64,000 bases of DNA from an uncultured Bacteroidota bacterium (GTDB lineage Bacteria > Bacteroidota > Bacteroidia > Flavobacteriales > Flavobacteriaceae): the NCBI GenBank assembly GCA_913062555.1, contig CAJXVU010000012.1, positions 30,264-94,263 of the forward strand. The letters are read 5' to 3'. The position numbers and the translations under genes are program-made. Each line of letters opens with the position of its first letter. The stretch's first letter is position 1. Shown here piece after piece: positions 1-8,800 of this stretch. The notes under the pieces were generated by a model. That model saw only the letters and a list, made by a program, of their open reading frames with translations, made no database searches and was not told the origin of the DNA.

Positions 1-93
1 TTTTGTAATTTTTTTACTGGTGTGATAACGATGTCCAAAGATATTGCAATATAATCTGGAACGAGCAGATTTAGTTGATGTAGAGGTTTTCAT
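1..93 (-). CDS. Partial conserved small protein (5' end only)
   Basis: An open frame on the minus strand starts at the ATG read from 93-91 and runs without a stop to the window edge, giving 31 residues. The peptide contains RLYCNIFGHRY followed by a Lys/Thr-rich stretch. This resembles the start of a short conserved flavobacterial protein that carries later Cys pairs (from memory of the family, not a search). Those later residues lie outside the window, so a zinc-binding role cannot be checked. The start could be wrong because the frame is short. Confidence 0.4.
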   Translation of the reverse strand, partial: MKTSTSTKSARSRLYCNIFGHRYHTSKKITK

Positions 94-148
94 ATTAAGT
101 CAAATGTTAGGGTTTCACAATTTACTTAAAATTAATAAATCAAACCGA

Positions 149-940
149 CTAAATGCCTTCTTTTTCGATGAATGACGCAATGCTGTAGGACAATAGCTCT
201 TTGTTTTCGATATGACTCATATGTCCATCGGGTAGTTCTACCACATCTACCTCTGTATTAAGTGTTTGCTTTATTGTGGTATCAAAATCTAATACTGGAT
301 CTTTTTTACTTATTATCATCATTTTTTTGAAAGGTCCAAAATGTAAGATAGCTTCTCGATCTTGTCTAATTTTCATACCTTCTAAAGCTGCAATTATGCC
401 CTGAAGGGGAGTATTTAGAGCTTCTTGTTTCACCATTTTAATTTCGTTTGCAAAACGATTTCTGTTTTTGGGGCGAAATAAATTAGAAATTGACAATTTA
501 ATAAAGCTTTTATGATTTTGTTTTACAGCTTTAATCGCACGATCTCTATTCTTTTTTCGTGCTTCACTATCTGCCAAAGCTGTTGAATTCATTAAACAAA
601 TTCCTTTAACTGTATCTGGGTAAAGTTCACAATATGCTAAAGCAACATACCCTCCCATGGAATGCCCAATTAATATCGAGCGCCTTATTTTTAAATGCTT
701 AAGTACAGCATTTACTGTTTCAGCCATGAGTTCCATACTATGCACATAACCCATACACTCTGTTTTACCATGTCCTAATAAATCTATGGTGATAATTCTG
801 TGTCCTTTGGATAGTATCGGAATTAAAGAGGCCCACATGGTTGAATTTTCTAAAAAACCATGTAAAAGCACTATAACTTTCCCTTTACCAAAATCCTTGA
901 AATTTATTTTTGTGTTTTTATATATTATAAAGCTGCTCAT
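149..940 (-). CDS. Alpha/beta hydrolase fold protein
   Basis: This 263-residue cytoplasmic protein has no signal peptide. It shows the alpha/beta hydrolase landmarks: an HGF oxyanion segment at residues 27-29, the nucleophile elbow GHSMGG with Ser94, and a C-terminal GHMSH segment where His240 is the likely catalytic histidine. An Asp near the strand before it would complete the triad. The family includes esterases, lactonases and C-C hydrolases, and the sequence does not fix the substrate. It is divergent from the carrier gene at 988, and a TAnnTTTG element at 970-977 can drive it with a leader of about 25 nt. The enzyme class is secure; any finer function would be a guess. Confidence 0.85.
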   Translation of the reverse strand: MSSFIIYKNTKINFKDFGKGKVIVLLHGFLENSTMWASLIPILSKGHRIITIDLLGHGKTECMGYVHSMELMAETVNAVLKHLKIRRSILIGHSMGGYVALAYCELYPDTVKGICLMNSTALADSEARKKNRDRAIKAVKQNHKSFIKLSISNLFRPKNRNRFANEIKMVKQEALNTPLQGIIAALEGMKIRQDREAILHFGPFKKMMIISKKDPVLDFDTTIKQTLNTEVDVVELPDGHMSHIENKELLSYSIASFIEKEGI

Positions 941-969
941 TAAAACTCATGTAAAATTACTATATTGGA

Positions 970-977
970 CAAAGATA
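970..977 (-). promoter_or_regulatory. Flavobacterial -7 promoter element for the alpha/beta hydrolase
   Basis: On the minus strand this reads TATCTTTG, matching the Bacteroidota -7 consensus TAnnTTTG. It lies about 30 nt upstream of the start at 940. No TTG was seen at the -33 position, so this is a partial match. It overlaps the only space available for the promoter of the divergent gene at 988. Confidence 0.45.
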
Positions 978-987
978 AATTCGATAT

Positions 988-2271
988 ATGAATAAAACTA
1001 AAGAATCCTTCATCTTTGGATTTGCAATATTTGCTGCTTTTTTTGGAGCAGGAAATTTAATTCTTCCCCCATTATTAGGATTTAATTCAGGACCAGATTG
1101 GTGGATTGTTGCGCTTGGTTTTATTGCTTCAGCTACTGTAATTCCGTTTTTTGCTCTCTTTGCTCATGCCAGATTACAGGGAACTATGCTCGATTTTGGG
1201 AATAAAGTATCCCCGGTATTTAGTTTAATATTTTGCCTCTGTGTTTATGCAATAGCAATTGCGCTTCCTTGTCCACGTACTGCAGCTGTGACACATGAAT
1301 TGGCAATAGCGCCATATTTTGGAAGTAGTTCGTTACTAACAAGTGCAATTTACTTTGTTCTTGTGTTTGTGTTTGCAATGAATAGAAATAATGTGCTTCA
1401 AATTCTAGGGAAGTATTTAACACCGTTAATTGGTATTATACTATTAGCAATTATTGGAGTAGGTATTTTTGCGACGGATAATGTTATGAATGCCTCTACT
1501 TTTGAGGCGCCATTAATTGGAGGGTTTCTGGAAGGTTATCAAACCTATGATGCTATTGCAGGATTACTTACAGGTGGAATTGTAGTTATTTCTTTAAACT
1601 TAAGAGGCTATACCTCGTTTGAAGAGAAAAAGAGCATTATTGCTAGATCTGGATTTATTGCCATGGCAGGATTGTTCATAATATATGCTGGACTTATCGC
1701 GGTTGGCGCCAATTTTAACACAGAATTTGAAGACAATATTTCTCGAACAGCGTTACTTTCTGGTTTAAGTATTAAAACCTTAGGAAATGTTGGTTCAACA
1801 TTTTTGAGTGTATTGGTTGCTTTGGCTTGTTTTACTACTGCAGTTGGAATTATTGTTGGTACGGCCGATTTTTTTAAAGGACTATTTAAGGATTCAAAAA
1901 GGGTATACCTAATTACTGTAATTGTATCTTGTGTTGTCGGTGTCTTTGTAGGTCAAATGAATGTGACCTATATTATTAATGTGGCTTTACCAGTATTAAT
2001 GTTTATCTATCCAATAACTGTAGTGTTGATTTTTTTAAATGTGATTCCAGAAAGATTTGCGTCTAAACATGTTTTTAGAGCGGTAGTATTGGTAGCGTTT
2101 TTGTTTAGTATTCCTGATTTCCTTGGGTTTCTAATTTCTAACGAAGCTCTTGAAGGAGTGAAAAATGTAATCCCGTTGGCACAACATAATTTGGGTTGGG
2201 TATTACCTTCATTGCTGACTTTTGTTTTAGTAAACTTGACAAGAAAACAACGAATGAAAGTAGATAGTTAA
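988..2271 (+). CDS. brnQ: Branched-chain amino acid:cation symporter (LIVCS family)
   Basis: This 427-residue, highly hydrophobic protein has about twelve predicted membrane segments and almost no soluble domain. The N-terminus (FAIFAAFFGAGNLILPP) is the hallmark opening of BrnQ carriers, which take up leucine, isoleucine and valine with a cation across the inner membrane. Length is normal for the family. The start at 988 follows the divergent hydrolase by 47 nt, and TATATTGG at 961-968 is a one-mismatch -7 element. Its stop is separated by one base from the convergent stop of the next gene, so no terminator fits between them. It sits beside an aspartate kinase, which is a loose amino-acid-metabolism context only. 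Confidence 0.93.
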   Translation: MNKTKESFIFGFAIFAAFFGAGNLILPPLLGFNSGPDWWIVALGFIASATVIPFFALFAHARLQGTMLDFGNKVSPVFSLIFCLCVYAIAIALPCPRTAAVTHELAIAPYFGSSSLLTSAIYFVLVFVFAMNRNNVLQILGKYLTPLIGIILLAIIGVGIFATDNVMNASTFEAPLIGGFLEGYQTYDAIAGLLTGGIVVISLNLRGYTSFEEKKSIIARSGFIAMAGLFIIYAGLIAVGANFNTEFEDNISRTALLSGLSIKTLGNVGSTFLSVLVALACFTTAVGIIVGTADFFKGLFKDSKRVYLITVIVSCVVGVFVGQMNVTYIINVALPVLMFIYPITVVLIFLNVIPERFASKHVFRAVVLVAFLFSIPDFLGFLISNEALEGVKNVIPLAQHNLGWVLPSLLTFVLVNLTRKQRMKVDS

Positions 2272-2272
2272 C

Positions 2273-2929
2273 TTATTCTTTAACTCTTTTAATTGCTGAA
2301 AATGCTTTGTCAACAAAATCTTCTTCAACGAGAATAGTAAATTCATTCGTAGTCGAAATGACTTCATATAATACAATACCTTCCCAAGCCAATCGTTTAA
2401 AAAAATGATAATATAATCCTGCTATTTTGGAGTTTTCTTCGGGTAAATTAATACTAATTGCAGATAGATTGTCTTGAATCGCAATAAAAATTTCGTCCTT
2501 AAAACACTCTACAATAAAAGGTTTAAGACTACTGGAAATAATAATATTACTTTCATGAATTCCTCTAGTGAAGGTGTAAAATAATTTGGATTCACCTTTA
2601 ACTTTTTCCAAAATCTTGGCATGATTAAGTATAAGGGAGTGTGAATTTTTTACAGTGAAATCAGTTAAGTTAGATCGCACCGTAATGTCTCCCAAATTTC
2701 GAATAATCTTTTTCATTTTTAAGGAATGCCCTGGAATCATAGGAGAGCTATAACGCCTTAGTGCCATCATTATCGCTCCCGATTTTACTGGTTTTTTTAG
2801 CATATCACCAATAGGTTCTCTCAACTCATCTGCTAAAGCACTAAAATTGATAATGCCTCGAGACAAGGCCTCTTCTAAATAAGGTTGCGTTATTAATATG
2901 TCTTCTACACAACTGGTTATGGTCTTCAT
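2273..2929 (-). CDS. ACT-like regulatory protein divergent from aspartate kinase
   Basis: This 218-residue soluble protein has no signal peptide. The first ~65 residues look helical and DNA-binding or winged-helix-like. The C-terminal half (about 140-215) has the beta-alpha-beta texture of tandem ACT modules, with a run ending in an EVISTTNEFTILVEEDF-like segment of the kind seen in aspartokinase regulatory domains. It has no kinase motif. It is divergent from the aspartate kinase gene across 99 bp. The gene pairing suggests that it senses an amino acid and may influence the kinase or its expression. That role is inference; the fold assignment is moderate. Confidence 0.6.
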   Translation of the reverse strand: MKTITSCVEDILITQPYLEEALSRGIINFSALADELREPIGDMLKKPVKSGAIMMALRRYSSPMIPGHSLKMKKIIRNLGDITVRSNLTDFTVKNSHSLILNHAKILEKVKGESKLFYTFTRGIHESNIIISSSLKPFIVECFKDEIFIAIQDNLSAISINLPEENSKIAGLYYHFFKRLAWEGIVLYEVISTTNEFTILVEEDFVDKAFSAIKRVKE

Positions 2930-2953
2930 CTGTTAACTATTTAACAATCTGTA

Positions 2954-2961
2954 CAAAATTA
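2954..2961 (-). promoter_or_regulatory. Candidate -7 element for the ACT-like gene
   Basis: The minus strand reads TAATTTTG here, matching TAnnTTTG, 25 nt upstream of the start at 2929. No -33 TTG was found at the expected spacing. Confidence 0.4.
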
Positions 2962-3003
2962 AACTAATTTTTTAAAAAATATCCTATTATGAAAAATCAT
3001 CTT

Positions 3004-3011
3004 TAGTTTTG
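3004..3011 (+). promoter_or_regulatory. Candidate -7 element for aspartate kinase
   Basis: TAGTTTTG matches TAnnTTTG and ends 17 nt before the ATG at 3029, implying a very short leader. No TTG was seen 17-23 nt upstream. Confidence 0.4.
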
Positions 3012-3028
3012 AACTCATAATTAATAAT

Positions 3029-4348
3029 ATGAAAGTTTTAAAATTTGGAGGCACCTCGGTAGGATCGGTTGAAAATATTAATAATGTTAAGAATATTATT
3101 AATGACGGCGAACAGAAAATCATTGTATTATCAGCGATGTCGGGGACTACAAATGCATTGGTGAAGATCACTAATTGTATTGTGAATAATGAACCAAATA
3201 TAGCTATTGAACTTATTAATGATTTACATATTCAATATTTTGAGACTGTAGACGCTCTAATTTCTAATAAAAAGCTCAATAAGGAAACAAAAGCCTATGT
3301 AAATAATGTTTTTGATGTACTGGTTCAATATACTTATGGTTCCTATTCTACACAATTGGAGCGAAAAATAGTGTCCCAAGGGGAATTGCTTTCTACTTTT
3401 ATTTTTGATATTTATTTAAGGCAAGAAGGAATTCGCTCAACACTATTGCCTGCGCTGAGTTTCATGAGAATTGATAAAACAAATGAGCCTGACTTTTTCT
3501 ATATCAAACAAAATTTTAAAACGGTTATTAAGAATGCAGCGGAGGCTACTATATATATAACACAGGGATTTATTTGTATTGATGAACATGGAGAGGTTTC
3601 AAACTTACAAAGAGGAGGGAGTGATTATACGGCTACCTTAATTGGTGCTGCAATTAAAGCCGAAGAAGTTCAAATTTGGACGGATATTGATGGCATGCAT
3701 AATAATGATCCGCGTTTTGTAGAACACACCAAACCAATTTCAAATTTATCCTATGAAGAAGCTGCTGAGTTGGCTTATTTTGGAGCAAAAATATTACATC
3801 CACAAACCGTGACCCCAGTAAAAGCTGACGGAATACCAGTGCGTTTAAAGAATACAATGAATCCTGATGCTCACGGAACTTTAATTACCGGAAATTATAC
3901 CGAAAATGGTATAAAAGCCATCGCGGCAAAGGATAATATAACGGCTATAAAAATAAAATCTGGACGGATGCTTCAGTCACATGGTTTCCTTAAAAAAGTT
4001 TTTGAAATATTTGAAGTATTTGAAACCCCTATTGATATGATTACAACCTCTGAGGTCGCCATATCTCTTACGATAGATGATGATAGGAGTTTAGATAAAA
4101 TAGTCACGGAATTAGAAAAATTTGCCTTAATAGATATTGATAAAAATCAAAGCATTGTATGTTTGGTTGGTCATTCTATAGTGCATCATCAAGATACATT
4201 TAAGTTGTTTCAGATTTTACAAGATGTAAAAATTAGAATGATTTCATATGGAGGAAGCAATAACAATATTTCATTGTTGGTGCCAACCTACGAAAAAAAG
4301 GCAACTTTAGAACGTTTACAAGATTACATTTTTAAATGCCTTGCATAG
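3029..4348 (+). CDS. lysC: Aspartate kinase, monofunctional
   Basis: This 439-residue enzyme phosphorylates L-aspartate, the first step to lysine, threonine, methionine and diaminopimelate. The amino-acid kinase domain begins with KFGGTSV at residues 5-11 and contains the RGGSDYTATL substrate/nucleotide loop. A FGAKILHP segment precedes the C-terminal regulatory part. The last ~140 residues form tandem ACT domains, ending in the SYGGSNNNISLLV-type effector strand. There is no homoserine dehydrogenase domain, so it is monofunctional. Length is normal. It is transcribed away from the ACT-like gene at 2273 and towards pepP, with a bidirectional hairpin between the two. Confidence 0.93.
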   Translation: MKVLKFGGTSVGSVENINNVKNIINDGEQKIIVLSAMSGTTNALVKITNCIVNNEPNIAIELINDLHIQYFETVDALISNKKLNKETKAYVNNVFDVLVQYTYGSYSTQLERKIVSQGELLSTFIFDIYLRQEGIRSTLLPALSFMRIDKTNEPDFFYIKQNFKTVIKNAAEATIYITQGFICIDEHGEVSNLQRGGSDYTATLIGAAIKAEEVQIWTDIDGMHNNDPRFVEHTKPISNLSYEEAAELAYFGAKILHPQTVTPVKADGIPVRLKNTMNPDAHGTLITGNYTENGIKAIAAKDNITAIKIKSGRMLQSHGFLKKVFEIFEVFETPIDMITTSEVAISLTIDDDRSLDKIVTELEKFALIDIDKNQSIVCLVGHSIVHHQDTFKLFQILQDVKIRMISYGGSNNNISLLVPTYEKKATLERLQDYIFKCLA

Positions 4349-4368
4349 GTATTTGATTGTAGTTCACC

Positions 4369-4398
4369 GAAAGGCTCATAAATTATTATGAGCCTTTT
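4369..4398. terminator. Bidirectional terminator between aspartate kinase and pepP
   Basis: An arm of about 12 bp (AAAGGCTCATAA, 4370-4381) pairs with 4386-4397 around a 4-nt ATTA loop. The stem is flanked by T-rich sequence on the plus strand and by A-rich sequence that reads as T on the minus strand, so it can serve both convergent genes. Confidence 0.75.
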
Positions 4399-4413
4399 CA
4401 TTTAAACTACAAT

Positions 4414-5703
4414 TTAATGCATCAAATCTTCTATCTCATCAGCTTCAATAGGAATATTACGCATTAAGTTAAACGGCACTCCAGTCTCTTGAACTACAAC
4501 ATCATCTTCTAAACGAATTCCAAATCCTTCCTCTGGAATATAAATCCCTGGCTCTACAGTAAATACCATATTCGCTTGCATCGGCTCTGTTAAGATGCCA
4601 TAATCATGTGTATCTAACCCCATATGATGAGAGGTTCCATGCATGAAATATTTTTTATAAGCAGGCCAATCCACTTTTTCGTTTTGAACATCGGCTTTGT
4701 CAATAAGACCCAAGCCAAGTAATTCTGAAGTCATAATTTTCCCAACTTCAACATGATAATCTGACCAAATAGTACCAGGAACCAGAAGTTTTGTCGCTTC
4801 ATTTTTGACATGGTTCACAGCATTGTACACTGCTTTTTGACGATCTGAAAACTTACCTGAAACAGGGATCGTTCTAGTCATGTCTGAGGAATAATTAGCG
4901 TATTCAGAACCAACGTCTAAGAGAATTAAATCGCCAGACTTGCATTCTAGATTATTTTCTATATAATGGAGGACATTGGCGTTGTTTCCTGATGCTACTA
5001 TGGGTGTGTAAGCGAAACCTTTAGATCGATTATTTAAAAATTCATGCATGAATTCCGCTTCAATATTATATTCCCAAATCCCGGGTTTTACAAAATTTAA
5101 AATACGACGAAACCCTTTTTCAGTAATATCACATGCCTGTTGTATTAAATCTAACTCAATTGGATCTTTAACCGATCGAAGGCGCTGTAAAATTGGATTA
5201 CTTTTTGCAACACTATGTGCGGGATATTTATCTTTGATCCATTTGGTAAATCGGTCTTCACGTGTTTCTGTTTCAACATTAGCACGGTAGTGTTCGTTTG
5301 TGTTTATATAAACGGTATCACACTGAGACATGATTTCGGACATGATTTTCTCCAGGTCCTGCAACCAATATACGGTTTGAATACCACTGGTTTTTAGTGC
5401 CGCTTCCTTGGTGAGTTTTTCACCTTCCCATACCGCAATATGTGCATTAGTTTCTTTTAAAAATAAAAGTTCGCGATGTTTTTGATTTGGACAATCAGGG
5501 AATAATACCAAAATACTTTCTTCTTGGTCTACACCACTTAAATAAAAAATATCACGATGTTGTTCAAATGGAAGGGTGCTATCTGCACTTACTGGGTATA
5601 TATCATTAGAATTAAACACAGCCAAACTATTAGGCTTCATTTGTGCGGTGAAATTCTTTCTGTTTTTTATAAATAAATTATTGTCAATACGATTGTATTT
5701 CAT
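4414..5703 (-). CDS. pepP: Xaa-Pro aminopeptidase (aminopeptidase P family)
   Basis: This 429-residue cytoplasmic dimetal peptidase releases the N-terminal residue before proline. The N-terminal creatinase/AMP_N domain spans roughly 1-135 and the pita-bread catalytic domain roughly 180-425. All five metal ligands are visible: Asp263 (in LLDVGSE), Asp274 (in SSDMTR), His359 (in HGTSH), Glu384 (in TVEPG) and Glu399 (in IRLED). Length is normal. A TACATTTG element 23-30 nt upstream of the start (5726-5733) can drive it. It converges on aspartate kinase with a shared terminator. Confidence 0.93.
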   Translation of the reverse strand: MKYNRIDNNLFIKNRKNFTAQMKPNSLAVFNSNDIYPVSADSTLPFEQHRDIFYLSGVDQEESILVLFPDCPNQKHRELLFLKETNAHIAVWEGEKLTKEAALKTSGIQTVYWLQDLEKIMSEIMSQCDTVYINTNEHYRANVETETREDRFTKWIKDKYPAHSVAKSNPILQRLRSVKDPIELDLIQQACDITEKGFRRILNFVKPGIWEYNIEAEFMHEFLNNRSKGFAYTPIVASGNNANVLHYIENNLECKSGDLILLDVGSEYANYSSDMTRTIPVSGKFSDRQKAVYNAVNHVKNEATKLLVPGTIWSDYHVEVGKIMTSELLGLGLIDKADVQNEKVDWPAYKKYFMHGTSHHMGLDTHDYGILTEPMQANMVFTVEPGIYIPEEGFGIRLEDDVVVQETGVPFNLMRNIPIEADEIEDLMH

Positions 5704-5725
5704 GTTCCTGGAATTTTATAGAAAA

Positions 5726-5733
5726 CAAATGTA
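5726..5733 (-). promoter_or_regulatory. Candidate -7 element for pepP
   Basis: The minus strand reads TACATTTG, a match to TAnnTTTG, about 25 nt before the start at 5703. The nearest TTG lies too close to be a -33 element. Confidence 0.4.
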
Positions 5734-5854
5734 ATAATTAAGACAAAAAGAGTGAGTTTATTAGGTGAATAATTCACAGGAATCATCAAAGAGCGTATTT
5801 TTTAGTAATTAAATTATTGCTATTAATTTAAGGCTTGTATTGAAATAATAGCCA

Positions 5855-8800
5855 TTAACGCAATAAACTGAAATGTCCCTTTTTCGTAATTATGTCACCT
5901 TGAGAGCAGGGTAATTCGGCTTGAAACCAATAATCTGTAGCAGGAAGTCGTTTTCCTTGAAAAGTGCCATCCCATCCTTGGGAATTGGGACCAAGTTCAA
6001 TAATTAATTTACCGAATCGATCAAAGATGTAAATTTTGGCACTCGAAAAATCTTGAATGTTTCTAATATGCCAAGTGTCATGATATGAATCTCCGTTGGG
6101 CGTAAAATAGTCTGGAGCATCAATGCCTATTATAATAATATCGGATGGAGCTCTATCGTATCCACATCCATTTTTGTCTCGTACTACTATGGTGTGAGCC
6201 CCTGGACTCACGTTTTCAAACACATTGTCATCTTGAAAAGTAACGCCATCAATTGAATATTCAAAGTTAGTAGAATCATATAAAGAACCGCTATTAGCTC
6301 CCTCTGCATAGATAATTATAGAGTTTTCTTCAGCACAGTCGTTAACTTCAATATTTGTGATTATTGGTGCTTCATTAATTGAAACAGATAAGGTAGAAAA
6401 GGCATCTGCACAAATACAATCTCCAACGACCGTATAGATATAGTCTCCAGCAAAATCAACTTTTGGGTCAAAAATATTCGTTCCAGATTCTAATTCTGGA
6501 AACCATGTTCCTCCAATATCAGGTGTTCCTTCTATAAGCGAAAATAAATCTATATATTCATCTGTATAGCACAATGTTGTTGCTGTGTCAATACCTGCAT
6601 TTGGGGCTATAATGCTTTCTGCAGTTATAAGTTGGATTAAGTCTGTAGTATTATTACAAGCGTCCCTTAGTGTATATGTACGGGTTATTATATAAGGATC
6701 ACCATAACATCCCGAACCTCCGTTGTTGGTATCTGCGACACTAATTTCGACTTGGTTACTGCAGTTGTCCGCTATATTAGTTACGGCGTTTATATCTGCA
6801 TCAGGGATATCATCAAGACAGGACAAATCTAAAACATCCAATGGTGCGATTCCTGTTGGAGCTGTTGTATCCTGAATGCTAATAATTTGAGTAAATACTG
6901 CTGAGATATTTCCACAGGTATCGGTACTGGTCCAAGTGTTGGTATAAGTTCCATTAGATGCGCAACTGACATCGGCAACAAAAGCGCCAGTTGTTTTAGA
7001 AAGGACGGGTGACCCATCACAGTTATCATTGGATACTGGAGAGAGAGCCATAGCCTCATTTAACCCAGTAGAGTCGTCACATTCTAAAGTGACATTTAAG
7101 TTATTGCTCGCAGTTGTCCAGCTTGGTGCTGAGGTATCCTGAATACTGATGATTTGTGTAAATACCGCTGAGATATTCCCACAGGCATCACGACTGGTCC
7201 AAGTGTTGGTATAAGTACCATTGGATGCGCAACTGACATCGACAATAAAAGCGCCAGTTGTTTTAGAAATGACAGGTGTGCCATCACAACCATCATTTGA
7301 GACAGGAGCTAAAGCCATGGCATTATTCAAGCCATTACTATCATCGCATTCCAGTGTGAAATTTAAGCTATTGCTAGCAGTGATCCAGTTTGGAGCTGTG
7401 GTATCTTGAATGCTGATAACTTGAGTAAATACCGTTGAGATATTTCCACAGGCATCTGTACTGGTCCAGGTGTTAGTATAAGATCCATTGGATGCGCAAC
7501 TGACATCGGCAACAAAAGCGCCAGTTGTTTTTGTAATCGTAGGTGCCCCGTCACAGTTATCATTGGAAACGGGTGCTAAAGCCATAGCGTTAGTTAATCC
7601 GATGGTATCATCGCATTCCAGTGTAACATTTAAGTTGTTGGTCGCAGTAGTCCAAGTTGGCGCTGTTGTATCCTGAATGCTAATGATTTGAGTAAATACC
7701 GTTGAGATATTTCCACAAGCATCTGTACTGATCCAGGTGTTGGTATAAGTTCCATTAGAAGCGCAACTGACATCGGCAACAAAAGCGCCAGTTGTTTTAG
7801 AAAGGACAGGTGACCCATCACAGTTATCATTGGATACTGGAGAGAGAGTCATCGCATTATTCAATCCAGTGCTGTCATCGCATTCCAGAGTGAAATTTAA
7901 GTTATTGGTCGCTGTGGCCCATGTTGGCGCAGTTGTATCTTGAATGCTGATAACTTGCGTAAATACTGCTGAGATATTTCCACAGATATCAGTACTGGTC
8001 CAGGTGTTGGTATAAGTTCCATTGGATGCGCAACTGACATCGGCAACAAAAGTGCCAGTTGTTTTAGAAAGTACAGGCGTACCATCACAGTTATCATTAG
8101 AAATTGGGACTAGAGCCATAGCGTTGGATAATCCGGTAGTATCATCGCATTCCAATGTAATGTTGAAGCTATTGATTGCAGTAGTCCAAGTTGGTGCTGT
8201 GGTATCTTGAATGCTGATAACTTGAGTAAAGACTGCTGAGATATTCCCACAGGCATCAGTACTGGTCCAAGTGTTGGTATAAGTTCCATTAGAAGCGCAA
8301 CTGACATCGGCAACAAAAGCGCCAGTTGTTTTTGTAACCGTAGGTGCCCCGTCACAGTTATCATTGGAAACGGGTACTAAAGCCATAGCGTTAGTTAATT
8401 CGGTAGTATCATCGCATTCCAAAGTAATGTTTAAGCTATTGATAGCAGTAGTCCAAGTTGGCGCCGTTGTATCCTGAATGCTGATAACTTGAGTAAATAT
8501 TGCTGAGATATTCCCACAGGCATCACTACTGGTCCAAGTGTTGGTATAGGTGCCATTAGATGCGCAACTGACATCGGCAACAAAAGCGCCAGTTGTTTTA
8601 GAAAGTACAGGCGTACCATCACAGTTATCATTGGAAACGGGCACTAAAGCCATCGCATTAGATAATCCGGTAGAATCATCACATTCCAATGTAACATTTA
8701 AGTTATTGCTCGCAGTGTCCCATGTTGGTGCTGTGGTATCCTGAATGCTGATAACTTGAGTAAAGACTGCTGAGATATTTCCACAGGCATCAGTACTGGT

